The position numbers and the translations under genes were made by a program. 52,689 nucleotides of DNA. Origin: a virus. A model generated the notes under the pieces. That model did not search any database, had not been told where the DNA came from, and saw only the letters and a program-made list of their open reading frames with translations. Position 1 is the first letter of the stretch; every line of letters begins with the position of its first letter. Location of the stretch: the IMG/VR virus record IMGVR_UViG_3300021960_008509, positions 1 through 52,689 of that record, one strand, 5' to 3'. Shown piece after piece: positions 1 to 8,030 of this stretch.

Positions 1-681
1 TTGGGTGACCTACCATCGCTGTTAGAAGAACTCAAAGCAGAAGCAGTCAAGGTGAATGCTGAGTTGTCTAAGAAACTTGGAATCAACCAGTCAGTTGCCA
101 TCACTTGTGTAAAACCCTCTGGTACGGTCTCACAGCTCGTTGACGCGGCATCTGGGATACACGCACGACATAACCCTTACTACATTCGTACTGTACGTGG
201 AGACAAGAAAGATCCTCTAACCAACTTTATGATCGATAAAGGGTTCCCTGTTGAAGACGATGCGATGAACCCTGCAAACACCGTTGTGTTTTCATTCCCT
301 GTGAAGGTAGACAAGGGTGCAGTATTCCGCACTGATATGACGGCGATTGAACAGTTAGAGATGTGGTTGATCTACCAGAAGCATTGGTGCGAACACAAAC
401 CATCCGTTACTATCTCTGTCAAAGAGCACGAGTGGATGGATGTGGGTGCGTGGACATATGCTAACTTTGACTACATGAGCGGTGTATCGTTCTTACCGTT
501 CTCTGAGCATACATATAAGCAAGCACCTTATCAGGATACTGATGAAGCAGGATACAAAGAGTTGTTGAACATTATGCCAAAGGATATCAACTGGGCAGAT
601 CTAGCAGAATACGAACTAAGCGATACCACGGTGGGTAGTCAAGAACTAGCATGTGCTGCTGGCAATTGTGAAATCGTATAA
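1..681 (+). CDS. nrdJ: Class II (cobalamin-dependent) ribonucleotide reductase, C-terminal part
   Basis: The reading frame is open from the first base, so this is the 3' end of a longer gene; its TTG at base 1 is probably not the start. It keeps the late part of the catalytic barrel (CVKPSGTVSQL near residue 37, FDYMSGVSFLPF near 157) and ends in CAAGNCEIV, whose C218 and C223 make the CX4C redox pair that re-reduces the active site. The family converts ribonucleotides to deoxyribonucleotides using adenosylcobalamin. Its stop codon overlaps the start of the next gene (TAATG), so the two are translationally coupled. The class II call rests on overall resemblance and the C-terminal pair; the upstream part is outside the window. 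Confidence 0.83.
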   Translation: MGDLPSLLEELKAEAVKVNAELSKKLGINQSVAITCVKPSGTVSQLVDAASGIHARHNPYYIRTVRGDKKDPLTNFMIDKGFPVEDDAMNPANTVVFSFPVKVDKGAVFRTDMTAIEQLEMWLIYQKHWCEHKPSVTISVKEHEWMDVGAWTYANFDYMSGVSFLPFSEHTYKQAPYQDTDEAGYKELLNIMPKDINWADLAEYELSDTTVGSQELACAAGNCEIV

Positions 682-821
682 TGGAGGAGTTCGATTATTC
701 TTTAAATTGTCCTTCGTGTGATGCAGCAGTTGACATTAGAGTTCGTCACGAAGACGAACTTCCGGTGTTTTGTCCTATGTGCGGAGAAGACGTTAATGAA
801 AGCTGGAAAGTGACTGATTAA
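681..821 (+). CDS. Small zinc-ribbon protein (46 aa)
   Basis: The ATG at 681 overlaps the nrdJ stop and the frame closes with TAA at 819-821. The product carries two CxxC pairs, CPSC near residues 10-13 and CPMC near 31-34, separated by an acidic stretch, which is a standard zinc-ribbon layout. Tight coupling to nrdJ suggests co-expression, and a link to nucleotide metabolism is only an inference. Small zinc ribbons of this sort are common in T4-like phages and usually have no known function. Confidence 0.7.
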   Translation: MEEFDYSLNCPSCDAAVDIRVRHEDELPVFCPMCGEDVNESWKVTD

Positions 822-824
822 CGC

Positions 825-2396
825 ATGTCGTGTAAATTCTTTACTTATAAAGGCCATGACAGTTCTATAACTGAATATGTACCAAATGAGAACTTTATTA
901 TACATGATTTGTCAAAGATATCCGGTATAAAACATTTTTTTTACCGCCAAAGAAAAGATCATTACGAAGAACTTAAAACCAAGATTACTTCGGGTCAACT
1001 TTGTATGACCAAATGGGGTACCAAAGTATTGGGTCCTAATCATAGTGATGTTGGGGGGGAACAAAATTGGTCTCGGGACCCCAAAGACCGATCTTTTTTA
1101 GATCATCATGAATGTCATGCTTGGGGGGCATTTGCTCAATCACCCTTCAAACATGATCGGGCATTCATTCTAGCATACGATGGTGGTGGTGATTCCAACT
1201 GTACTTTATCCTGTGGCATCGATGCAAAGAAAGGATTGACCACTATTGATCGTCCAACTGCTAGTGAAAATATTATAAACCATTCACCCGATTGCATTAC
1301 TCGAATATGGTCAGAGTTTGGATTGCAAGGCGGTTTCAAAAAATCCATAGGTGTACCCCAAGGCAATACCGCCAATTATTGCCTAGACATTTCTGGTAAG
1401 ATTATGGGGTTAAGTGCTTACGGTAAGGAACATCATCAGATAGAATCCTATATTAACAACCTGATGATGTATGGGGCATTCGGGAACAATGCTTTTGTAA
1501 GTTCTAGGCATATTGGGTCATTGCTAGATTTGTTTGAAGCAGACGAAAAAGACGTTGCGTATGCTTTACAAAAAAACCTAGAAAATGTTGTGCTTTCATA
1601 TTTGAAACAATTCGATTTCAATGAATGGAATAATAATCTAATCCTTACGGGTGGTTGTGCATTAAATGTTTTAGTGAATGAGTTGATACGAGAAAACTTT
1701 CCCAACGTTGACGTTTGGGTACCTCCCAATCCAGATGATAGCGGAATTTCTCACGGTGTTGCCGTATATGATCTATGGTCTAAGGGTAACCCCGATTGGA
1801 GTCTACCAGTTATTGGCGCACCTCTTAATGACATTCCTCTCTTAGAAACTCACATCCGTACCAAAGAGTGCATTCAAATATCAGAGATCTCGGATTTAAT
1901 CGATTCAGGAAAGATATTGGGCATTATTGAAGGCGAGTATGAAATAGGCCCTCGTGCATTGGGGCGGAGGTCTATCATATGTGATCCTTCTAGGGTTAAC
2001 ATGAAAGATGTTCTCAACTCAAAGGTCAAGTTCCGTGAATGGTATCGCCCGTTTGCTCCTTTTGTAAGAAAAGAAAATGTTGAAAAATATTTTGAAACTT
2101 TAGACTATCGATGGCACGACTTCATGAGTTTTGCGGTTAAGGTGCGAGGAGATACTGACAGGTTTCCGGCAATAACTCATGTAGACAATACAGCACGAAT
2201 TCAGACTGTAAGCGAAGGTTCTGGTTTTTTCTATGATATTTTGGGACACACTCAAAGCGAAGTGTTGTTGAATACATCCTTTAACATTCAAGGCAAACCT
2301 ACCTTAAACAGTATCGAAGATGCTCTTTGGATACTGGACAACACCGAACTTGATCATGTTCTTGTGGTGCATGAAGGCAATTACTACCTTTTCTAA
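825..2396 (+). CDS. Carbamoyltransferase (NodU/TobZ family)
   Basis: The family uses carbamoyl phosphate and ATP to put a carbamoyl group on a hydroxyl, usually of a sugar. Visible family landmarks are GHDSS near residue 10, the metal-binding HHECH motif at 94-98, AYDGGGD at 117-123, LTGGCALN in the Kae1-like half, GPRALGRRSI, EWYRPFAPFV and LLNTSFNIQGKP in the C-terminal carbamoyltransferase domain. At 523 residues it is near the normal length, with both domains and no obvious lesion. The start at 825 lies 3 bases after the zinc-ribbon gene. The sugar clusters further along suggest a glycan as acceptor, but the substrate cannot be read from the sequence. Confidence 0.85.
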   Translation: MSCKFFTYKGHDSSITEYVPNENFIIHDLSKISGIKHFFYRQRKDHYEELKTKITSGQLCMTKWGTKVLGPNHSDVGGEQNWSRDPKDRSFLDHHECHAWGAFAQSPFKHDRAFILAYDGGGDSNCTLSCGIDAKKGLTTIDRPTASENIINHSPDCITRIWSEFGLQGGFKKSIGVPQGNTANYCLDISGKIMGLSAYGKEHHQIESYINNLMMYGAFGNNAFVSSRHIGSLLDLFEADEKDVAYALQKNLENVVLSYLKQFDFNEWNNNLILTGGCALNVLVNELIRENFPNVDVWVPPNPDDSGISHGVAVYDLWSKGNPDWSLPVIGAPLNDIPLLETHIRTKECIQISEISDLIDSGKILGIIEGEYEIGPRALGRRSIICDPSRVNMKDVLNSKVKFREWYRPFAPFVRKENVEKYFETLDYRWHDFMSFAVKVRGDTDRFPAITHVDNTARIQTVSEGSGFFYDILGHTQSEVLLNTSFNIQGKPTLNSIEDALWILDNTELDHVLVVHEGNYYLF

Positions 2397-2413
2397 ATCA
2401 TATAAGTAATGTC

Positions 2414-2827
2414 ATGAGTTGGCAATACAATAGCGTTTTATACGAACCTACAGAAGAAGAACTCTCTTCTTTGATAGGATTTGTCTATTGTATTGAAGAA
2501 AAAACTACCGGAAAAAAGTATATTGGCAAGAAAGGATTCTGGCGCAATAAGATCCTACCTGTCACCAAATCTCGCAAGAGACGCAAGCACACGCTCGTAG
2601 AGAGCGATTGGAGGACTTACCATGGTTCTAGTGCCCTATTAAAAGAAAACGTATTACTTAACGGAGAAGATATATATAATAGGGTAATATTGAGATTATG
2701 TAAGACTAAAGGTGAAATGTCGTACTTCGAAGCGAAAGAACAGTTTGATCGAGATGTGCTTTTAAAGGATGATTATTACAACGAATTTATTGGATGCAAG
2801 ATACATTCTAAACATTTAAAATTATAA
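2414..2827 (+). CDS. GIY-YIG-like nuclease domain protein
   Basis: The 137-residue product has a GIY-YIG-type core: GFVYCIEE near residue 22 followed by KKYIGKKGF near 35, then a basic stretch (KSRKRRKH) and DWRTYHGSS near 65, an arrangement seen in many phage GIY-YIG proteins. The fold cuts DNA in homing enzymes and repair nucleases. There is no clear DNA-recognition domain beyond the core, so it may be a free-standing phage nuclease rather than a homing enzyme. Catalytic competence is not certain. Confidence 0.7.
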   Translation: MSWQYNSVLYEPTEEELSSLIGFVYCIEEKTTGKKYIGKKGFWRNKILPVTKSRKRRKHTLVESDWRTYHGSSALLKENVLLNGEDIYNRVILRLCKTKGEMSYFEAKEQFDRDVLLKDDYYNEFIGCKIHSKHLKL

Positions 2828-2830
2828 ATA
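2823..2830 (+). promoter_or_regulatory. T4-type late promoter box TATAAATA
   Basis: An exact TATAAATA lies 28 bases before the ATG of the zeta-like kinase and overlaps the end of the GIY-YIG gene. This is the consensus recognised by the T4 late sigma factor gp55 with gp33, and a gp33 homologue is encoded at 26665. Confidence 0.6.
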
Positions 2831-2858
2831 TTAACTGATTCAATAAGATTAATTAACC

Positions 2859-3557
2859 ATGTTAAGATTTTCACAACACATTCTCTCCGAAGGTGTCAAC
2901 GACCCCGCAATCTTCAAAGCAATCTTTCTCGCCGGTGGTCCTGGCAGTGGCAAATCATTCATCGCAGGTAAGACTGGGTTACCAGCACTGGGATATCGCG
3001 TTGTCAACTCTGACGATGCATTCGAAGCATCAATGAAGAAAGCCGGTATCGCATTAGACCCCGAAGGTATCTTCTCTGACAAGGGTCAAGAACTCCGTGG
3101 TCGAGCAAAGACTCTCACTGGTAAGAAACAAGAACTCTATCTCAAAGGTCGTTTAGGTCTTGTCATTGATGGCACAGGTCGTGATCATGCGAAAGTGGCG
3201 CAACAAGCAAAGATGATGAAGAAGATGGGTTACGATGTCGCAATGATATTCGTAAACACCGACAAAGACACCGCACTGCAACGCAACCGTGATCGTGAAC
3301 GCTCACTACCTGACGCAGAGGTTGCTAAGATGTGGGACACTATCCAACAGAACGTTGGTCTGTTGCAAAACATTTTTGGTAAGAAAAACTTTTTAGTAGT
3401 CGATAACTCTGACGGCAAGGACTACAAGAAAGAGACGTTACGTGCATATAGAGACGCGGTGAAGTTTACCAATAAACCACCTGAGTCAAAAGATGCTAGA
3501 GCGTGGATTGCTAGTCAGAAGAAGGGTCGAGCAGTGCAACAGAAACTGCCCATTTAA
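2859..3557 (+). CDS. Zeta-toxin-like P-loop kinase
   Basis: The 232-residue protein has a Walker A motif, GGPGSGKS, at residues 26-33, followed by an NSDD motif, a GLVIDGTGRD strand near 106-115 and an arginine-rich NRDRERSLP segment that resembles the lid of zeta-type kinases. Zeta proteins phosphorylate UDP-N-acetylglucosamine, whereas related phage proteins have other or unknown substrates. No antitoxin partner is seen beside it. The exact late promoter box just upstream suggests late expression, which would be odd for a nucleotide-metabolism enzyme. Confidence 0.68.
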   Translation: MLRFSQHILSEGVNDPAIFKAIFLAGGPGSGKSFIAGKTGLPALGYRVVNSDDAFEASMKKAGIALDPEGIFSDKGQELRGRAKTLTGKKQELYLKGRLGLVIDGTGRDHAKVAQQAKMMKKMGYDVAMIFVNTDKDTALQRNRDRERSLPDAEVAKMWDTIQQNVGLLQNIFGKKNFLVVDNSDGKDYKKETLRAYRDAVKFTNKPPESKDARAWIASQKKGRAVQQKLPI

Positions 3558-3565
3558 ATAAAAAC

Positions 3566-3594
3566 TTGACAAATGGTTCTAGATGTGTTACCCT
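3566..3594 (+). promoter_or_regulatory. Sigma70-like promoter (TTGACA-N17-TACCCT)
   Basis: A consensus -35 TTGACA at 3566-3571 is followed after 17 bases by TACCCT at 3589-3594, which keeps the key T, A and final T of a -10 box. It lies in the short gap before the 3624 gene and has the same 17-base spacing as the other early promoters in the window. Confidence 0.6.
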
Positions 3595-3623
3595 AGAGCT
3601 ATAGTTCGAAGAGAGAATATACT

Positions 3624-4058
3624 ATGGTTAATTACGTACAGCGACAAGTATTTGAAATATTAGAAAAGTTTGTTACATGCAAAACAAGAAAAGAAAAAAT
3701 CGAACATCTGCAATTAAACAATATCATGCCTCTTAAAGATGTACTTAGGGGTACGTTTGACGACAAAATTCAATGGAATCTTCCTCCTGGTAAACCACCG
3801 TACACTGCTAATAGACCAGAAAGTACACCATCCACACTTCTTAAACAACACAAAAAGTTTAAATATTTTGTGAAAGGATTTCGCGAATCCGAATCTCTCA
3901 TTCCCGTTAAACGAGAAAGAATGTTTATAGATATGCTTGAATCAATTCATCATGAAGATGCTAAGATATTAATATCTATGATAAATAAAAAACCACCAGT
4001 GAAGGGATTAACTAAAAAAATAGTAGAGGAGGCTTTCCCCAATTTAATCTCAACTTAA
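3624..4058 (+). CDS. Conserved T4-like phage protein (DUF6433-like)
   Basis: The 144-residue product resembles a small protein family seen in marine T4-like phages that I associate with DUF6433: a helical N-terminus with KTRKEKIEHL, a central LPPGKPPY motif near residue 53, and an RMFIDMLESIHHEDAKILISM helix near the C-terminus. No catalytic motif is visible and the function is unknown. It is the first gene after the promoter at 3566, which fits early expression. Confidence 0.6.
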   Translation: MVNYVQRQVFEILEKFVTCKTRKEKIEHLQLNNIMPLKDVLRGTFDDKIQWNLPPGKPPYTANRPESTPSTLLKQHKKFKYFVKGFRESESLIPVKRERMFIDMLESIHHEDAKILISMINKKPPVKGLTKKIVEEAFPNLIST

Positions 4059-4093
4059 TTATGTGAATACCCAAATCGATAACAAGGAGACTT

Positions 4094-4258
4094 ATGCCTA
4101 TGGTAACAAACCAAATAGAACGACTAAAAAAAGACTCTAGGGAACTTGGACATTATATTCACAAGTTAAATAAAAAAGGTAAAGGCGATGCAGCACATAG
4201 AATGGTTAAGAAACAAGCATTCTTAGATGCCGCCATACAACAAGTCACGAGGGGGTGA
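4094..4258 (+). CDS. Small hypothetical protein (54 aa)
   Basis: The start at 4094 is backed by a strong ribosome site, AAGGAGA at 4083-4089. The protein is lysine-rich and predicted helical (IERLKKDSRELGHYIHKL), ending in VTRG. No family is recognised. It lies directly before a perfect hairpin and may be the last gene of the short transcript begun at 3566. Confidence 0.6.
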   Translation: MPMVTNQIERLKKDSRELGHYIHKLNKKGKGDAAHRMVKKQAFLDAAIQQVTRG

Positions 4259-4271
4259 TCCTTATCTAATC

Positions 4272-4302
4272 GGATCCCTCTCAAAATAGAGGGATCCATT
4301 TT
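4272..4302 (+). terminator. Perfect 10-bp hairpin, probable terminator
   Basis: GGATCCCTCT at 4272-4281 pairs perfectly with AGAGGGATCC at 4288-4297 across a 6-base loop (CAAAAT), followed by ATTTTA. The stem is strong, but the T run is short, so it may be a weak terminator or an mRNA processing or stability element instead. Confidence 0.5.
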
Positions 4303-4313
4303 AGGATATTATT

Positions 4314-4547
4314 ATGCCAACATACGATATGAAAAATAAAGAGACAGGCGAAATTAAAGAAATGTTTCTGAAAATTAGCGAAAAAGATACACTAGAAAAA
4401 GAAGGGGTTTGGGTGCAAACGCATCTTGAACCAATGAAAATTGTACGTACTACAACTTCATCTTTATCTAAAACTTCTAATGCATGGAGAGACCACTTGA
4501 AACATATTAAATCTACCTCGGGTCGCTCTAACACAATTAAAATTTAA
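4314..4547 (+). CDS. Small conserved phage protein, FmdB-like N-terminus
   Basis: The 77-residue protein starts MPTYDMKNKETGE, which resembles the opening of FmdB-type zinc ribbon proteins (MPTYEYKC...), but it has no cysteines, so no zinc site can form. Versions of this gene occur in T4-like marine phages. The stop overlaps the start of phoH (TAATG), which implies coupled translation. Function unknown. Confidence 0.6.
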   Translation: MPTYDMKNKETGEIKEMFLKISEKDTLEKEGVWVQTHLEPMKIVRTTTSSLSKTSNAWRDHLKHIKSTSGRSNTIKI

Positions 4548-5251
4548 TGCGAGGATCACAACCCCCACATCAACAACCGGATATGCGGATCCGTCTTGAC
4601 CAGATGGATACCATCGAACCTATCACACCTCATCAAACAGATGCATGGAAAGGTTGGAGAGACGGTGACCATCTCGCCATGACTGGGACTGCCGGTACAG
4701 GCAAAACGTTCCTTGCCATGTATCTTGCACTCGAAGAAGTGATGGACAAAAGCACCCCATACGATACCTTGCGTATCATTCGGTCTGTAGTACCAACCCG
4801 CGAGATTGGATTTCTTCCCGGAACTGTAGAAGAAAAGTTGAACTCTTACACGGGACCATATCGAGCTGCAGCAACCGAGTTATTCAATGATCCCAAAGCA
4901 TATGATAAGTTGGTGCACAATAATTTCGTCACGTTTGAAAGTACCTCATTTCTACGTGGTATTACATATGATAGCAGTATCATAATAGTTGATGAGATGC
5001 AAAACATGACCCTGCATGAGTTAGATTCTGTTATCACGCGAGTGGGTCAAGCAACCAAGATCGTATTTTGTGGTGATTACTATCAGAGCGATTTCAAACA
5101 AGAGAAAGACAAGAACGGTGTAAACCAGTTTTTAAGTATCCTAGACAACATGAAGAGTTTCACGCATGTTGAGTTTGGGTGGGAAGATATAGTCAGGAGT
5201 GATTTTGTTCGTGACTATATAATGACAAAAGAATGGATGGGAATCAGATGA
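4547..5251 (+). CDS. phoH: PhoH-like ATPase
   Basis: This is a 234-residue P-loop ATPase with Walker A GTAGTGKT at residues 47-54, a VVPTREIGFLPGT motif near 81-93 and a Walker B SIIIVDEMQ at 144-152, followed by FCGDYYQSDF. Those are the hallmarks of the PhoH family, which is widespread in marine phages and related to helicase-type and RNA-linked ATPases. Its phage role is not settled. The gene overlaps its upstream neighbour by one base and the lysozyme gene by four. Confidence 0.88.
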   Translation: MRGSQPPHQQPDMRIRLDQMDTIEPITPHQTDAWKGWRDGDHLAMTGTAGTGKTFLAMYLALEEVMDKSTPYDTLRIIRSVVPTREIGFLPGTVEEKLNSYTGPYRAAATELFNDPKAYDKLVHNNFVTFESTSFLRGITYDSSIIIVDEMQNMTLHELDSVITRVGQATKIVFCGDYYQSDFKQEKDKNGVNQFLSILDNMKSFTHVEFGWEDIVRSDFVRDYIMTKEWMGIR

Positions 5252-5694
5252 ACAGAGAAGAAATTTTTGAAACATTAAAAGTAGACGAGGGTGTCAAGTA
5301 TGAAATATATGCAGACCATCTCGGTTACCACACCTTTGGCGTGGGGCACCTTGTTACCAACGAAGATACCGAATGGGGACAAGAGTTCGGAACGCCAGTC
5401 TCCGAAGAGAGAGTATGGGAATGCTTCGACAAAGACCTTGACACCTCAATCAGCGAGTGTCATGTGTTATACGGCCAAGGGGTCTTTGAAGAGTTTCCCG
5501 AGACCGTCAAGCAGGTCGTGGTTAATATGATGTTCAACATGGGCAGACCTCGGTTGTCTAAGTTCAAGAAATTCAATGCAGCACTCCTTGCTAATGATTG
5601 GAAGGAAGCAGCAGTTGAAGGGCGTGACTCACGATGGCACAAGCAGGTGACCAATCGTGCTGAACGTTTGATGGTAAAACTCGAAGATATCTAA
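5248..5694 (+). CDS. T4-type lysozyme (glycoside hydrolase family 24)
   Basis: I take the ATG at 5248, which makes an ATGA overlap with the phoH stop and has GGATGGG upstream; an in-frame ATG at 5233 would add five residues. The product (148 residues) follows T4 lysozyme closely at the N-terminus: VDEGVKYEIYADHLGYHTFGVGH, broken here as E14 (general acid), D23 and T29 by count. It cleaves the glycan strands of peptidoglycan, most likely for host lysis. There is no signal peptide, and no adjacent holin was recognised. Confidence 0.87.
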   Translation: MNREEIFETLKVDEGVKYEIYADHLGYHTFGVGHLVTNEDTEWGQEFGTPVSEERVWECFDKDLDTSISECHVLYGQGVFEEFPETVKQVVVNMMFNMGRPRLSKFKKFNAALLANDWKEAAVEGRDSRWHKQVTNRAERLMVKLEDI

Positions 5695-5717
5695 AAAGAG
5701 TTATAAGGGTAATTGAA

Positions 5718-5876
5718 ATGGCAAAGTATGGGAAATTTGATCCCCGTAACAAAAAGAAAAATAAAGATAAAAGATATATCGTTGATACAAAACGGGCAAA
5801 TAAATCGAAACCTACTGATTACAACGAAAATATCGAGAAAATTTTAGATTTAGAATTGAAAAAAAAATATTCTTGA
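5718..5876 (+). CDS. Small basic hypothetical protein (52 aa)
   Basis: ATG at 5718 with a possible ribosome site (AAGGG near 5705) opens a 52-codon frame. The product is very lysine-rich (NKKKNKDKRY) and has a helical tail, IEKILDLELKKK. It may bind nucleic acid, but that is only composition. No family is recognised. It fills most of the gap between lysozyme and the sugar cluster. Confidence 0.5.
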   Translation: MAKYGKFDPRNKKKNKDKRYIVDTKRANKSKPTDYNENIEKILDLELKKKYS

Positions 5877-5886
5877 GTAGATAATA

Positions 5887-6747
5887 TTGAACCCTTACGT
5901 CACAGATGTGAACGGCGATAAGTGGCTTTGTAAGGGTAACACTTTGTTATTTCGAGGCACATCAGGCATTAATGATTGTTTGATGGGTCTTAACACTGCC
6001 TACTTTTTGTCGCACATGCTTCAAAAACAAATTCATCTCCACTTCTATTGGTGGCACGATGAAGACTACTTGTTTCATTGTGAAGACCCAGAAACTATTA
6101 TAGAACGCACGAACTACCTCGAATCATTTTACCTCAACTATGGATCTGTAAAAGTCTCACATTTCTCCAATGTAGATGTGGATTTTTTTAACAAAGACTT
6201 ACATATTAATATCGAAAGGGGTGATCGTCTTGGTACACAGACCGCATTGTCTGGCGTTAACTCGTGGTTCATGAACGATAAAGTATCCTATGAAACGAAA
6301 GTCAATCCTAACTTAATTGTATTGTGGAGACCGATTCGCGCTATCGGTACTGTTCGGAAAGAAAAGCTTTCTTACGACAATGAGTATTGGAACGGAGTCA
6401 TTTGGATGCTTAAGCATAATGGGTTCGAGGTGCAGGAGATTGACTATCGCACTCCTATCCGCGAAGTCATGTATTTAATACCAAGATGTGCCGCAGTCAT
6501 TGGGTACCAAGGATTGTATCAATACATATCTCGAAATTTGTATAAACCGTCTATCATTGTAGCAGACCATGTTCTGATACGCAATCACAATCCCCATGCC
6601 GTCATTTTCAAAGCACCTAAGCATGACACAAAAGACCGAAACTTTATGGACTACATAAGAGTATTGAGGAAAAAATTACCTGATATGACAGGTAAAGCAA
6701 TTTTCACTAGACGAAAATTGAAAGGAGTTGTATATGGCAAAAAATAG
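5887..6747 (+). CDS. Putative glycosyltransferase, first gene of the sugar cluster
   Basis: The 286-residue protein has no clear DxD motif, but its second half (LIVLWRPIRAIG near 143, then GVIWMLKHNGFEV and AAVIGYQGLYQYISRNLYKPSIIV) looks like the C-terminal Rossmann half of a GT-B enzyme, where a GxQG/GYQG loop binds the nucleotide sugar. The start is uncertain: TTG at 5887 is the most upstream choice and GTG at 5908 is possible. It overlaps the next glycosyltransferase gene by 14 bases. The functional call is mostly from fold feel and context. Confidence 0.5.
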   Translation: MNPYVTDVNGDKWLCKGNTLLFRGTSGINDCLMGLNTAYFLSHMLQKQIHLHFYWWHDEDYLFHCEDPETIIERTNYLESFYLNYGSVKVSHFSNVDVDFFNKDLHINIERGDRLGTQTALSGVNSWFMNDKVSYETKVNPNLIVLWRPIRAIGTVRKEKLSYDNEYWNGVIWMLKHNGFEVQEIDYRTPIREVMYLIPRCAAVIGYQGLYQYISRNLYKPSIIVADHVLIRNHNPHAVIFKAPKHDTKDRNFMDYIRVLRKKLPDMTGKAIFTRRKLKGVVYGKK

Positions 6748-7348
6748 AAAACCAGCAGTCCATATGATTGTCATCAAAGATAATCCTGTTTCAGAATACT
6801 ATGCTGACATTAGCATTAAATCTTGGGAAAGGTTTGGATTTAAGGTGGTTGTTGTAGATGCAGTGACACCGGAAACTTTAGATGAATATAAAGATTTGAA
6901 AGAGTTGAATTTTGGTACTAAGATGTCTGGTCGAGGATCTCCGAGAGAATTTACACCAACTGAAAAAGCAATATGGGCAAGTCATCATAAAGTATGGCGA
7001 ATGGCAACTTTAAAAAAATCTAGTACCATTCTTGCCGAACACGATGCTATTCTACTGGAAGACTTCGATGAGTCTAGATGTTTAGTGAATGACAAAATTT
7101 GTGCGGGTCTTTCACATTGTGGTTATCTGTCTAAACACCCCGAAAAGGGTAAACGGATCAGCGCGGGTGCATGTTACATTATGTCGCAAGACATGGCAAA
7201 ATATTTTCGACAGTGTGTACCTAAGAACATTACTTCCAACAGTGACAATTATATACATCAGATGATTACCCAAAACGGTATTTGGTTGCATCAACATGTT
7301 ACTCAATTTTATGATGCAACTGTAGGCACAACTATCGATCATGGATGA
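6734..7348 (+). CDS. Family 25-like glycosyltransferase (paralogue A)
   Basis: The start at ATG 6734 is chosen because AAGGAG at 6722-6727 sits six bases upstream; a TTG at 6728 would give two extra residues. The 204-residue protein has the layout of LPS-type GT25 enzymes: VHMIVIKDN at the N-terminus, FTPTEKAIWASHHKVWRM near the middle, and STILAEHDAIL with an EHD acidic motif. It shares FTPTEKAIW exactly with the glycosyltransferase at 43766, so the two are paralogues. It overlaps both neighbours and probably acts in the cytoplasm on a lipid- or protein-linked glycan. Confidence 0.68.
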   Translation: MAKNRKPAVHMIVIKDNPVSEYYADISIKSWERFGFKVVVVDAVTPETLDEYKDLKELNFGTKMSGRGSPREFTPTEKAIWASHHKVWRMATLKKSSTILAEHDAILLEDFDESRCLVNDKICAGLSHCGYLSKHPEKGKRISAGACYIMSQDMAKYFRQCVPKNITSNSDNYIHQMITQNGIWLHQHVTQFYDATVGTTIDHG

Positions 7349-8030
7349 TCTGAAAGTATTCATCGGATGGGATCCTCGCGAGGTAGAAGCTTATGAAGTA
7401 TGTCGAGCATCTATATTAGAACATTCTCCCAATACTAGCATTACTCCCATAATAAAGGATCAGTTGTGGGAATATACGCGTGAAGATATAAATGCTACCT
7501 CTGAGTTTACACTGACTCGTTTCTTTGTTCCCTTCTTAAGTCAATATGAAGGGTTTTCATTGTTCATGGACTGTGATATACTATGTACCACGGACATCAG
7601 AAACATACTGAATGAAGTAGATCCAAACCACATGGTCAGTTGTATAAAACATGACTATATACCTAAGTCAAATACAAAAATGGATAATCAAGTACAGTCC
7701 GTATATCCCAGAAAAAACTGGTCTTCGGTAATGGTGTTTAATAATGAGAAATGTAAAATACTTTCTCCAGATATCGTGAACAATTCAACACCTTCTTATC
7801 TACATAGATTCAAATGGGCATCAGACCACGCCATAGGTTTTTTACCTCACACGTGGAATTACCTTGTGGGGTATTATGATGATATAGAACTTCCCAGTTT
7901 AATTCACTATACTGACGGTGGACCTTGGTTTGATAATTATAAAGATTGTGACTTTGCAAAAGAATGGATAGACAAATATGAAGAGATTAATATATCAGGT
8001 GTATTTGGGAGAAAAAAACAACCTGTATGA
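7341..8030 (+). CDS. GT-A glycosyltransferase (GT8-like)
   Basis: The 229-residue protein opens LKVFIGWDPREVEAYEVC, typical of small phage and bacterial GT8-like enzymes, and carries SLFMDCDILC with a DxD metal-binding motif near residue 78. Later motifs are WSSVMVFNN and ALIHYTDG-like PSLIHYTDGGPW, which fit the acceptor and metal-binding C-terminal region. It transfers a sugar from a nucleotide donor; which sugar is unknown. It overlaps the next gene by 53 bases. Confidence 0.75.
   Translation: MDDLKVFIGWDPREVEAYEVCRASILEHSPNTSITPIIKDQLWEYTREDINATSEFTLTRFFVPFLSQYEGFSLFMDCDILCTTDIRNILNEVDPNHMVSCIKHDYIPKSNTKMDNQVQSVYPRKNWSSVMVFNNEKCKILSPDIVNNSTPSYLHRFKWASDHAIGFLPHTWNYLVGYYDDIELPSLIHYTDGGPWFDNYKDCDFAKEWIDKYEEINISGVFGRKKQPV

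Noticed and set aside
2401-2408. TATAAGTA before the GIY-YIG gene as a late promoter
   Set aside because: One mismatch to the box and only five bases to the ATG, so it is weak and badly placed.
2414-2827. Homing endonuclease moving into the genome
   Set aside because: Only the GIY-YIG-like core is seen, with no intron, split gene or DNA-recognition domain next to it.
2859-3557. Toxin-antitoxin system
   Set aside because: The zeta-like kinase has no epsilon-like partner on either side, and such kinases in phages need not be toxins.
5438-5466. TTGACA inside the lysozyme gene
   Set aside because: The sequence 17 bases later (CATGTG) is not a -10 box.
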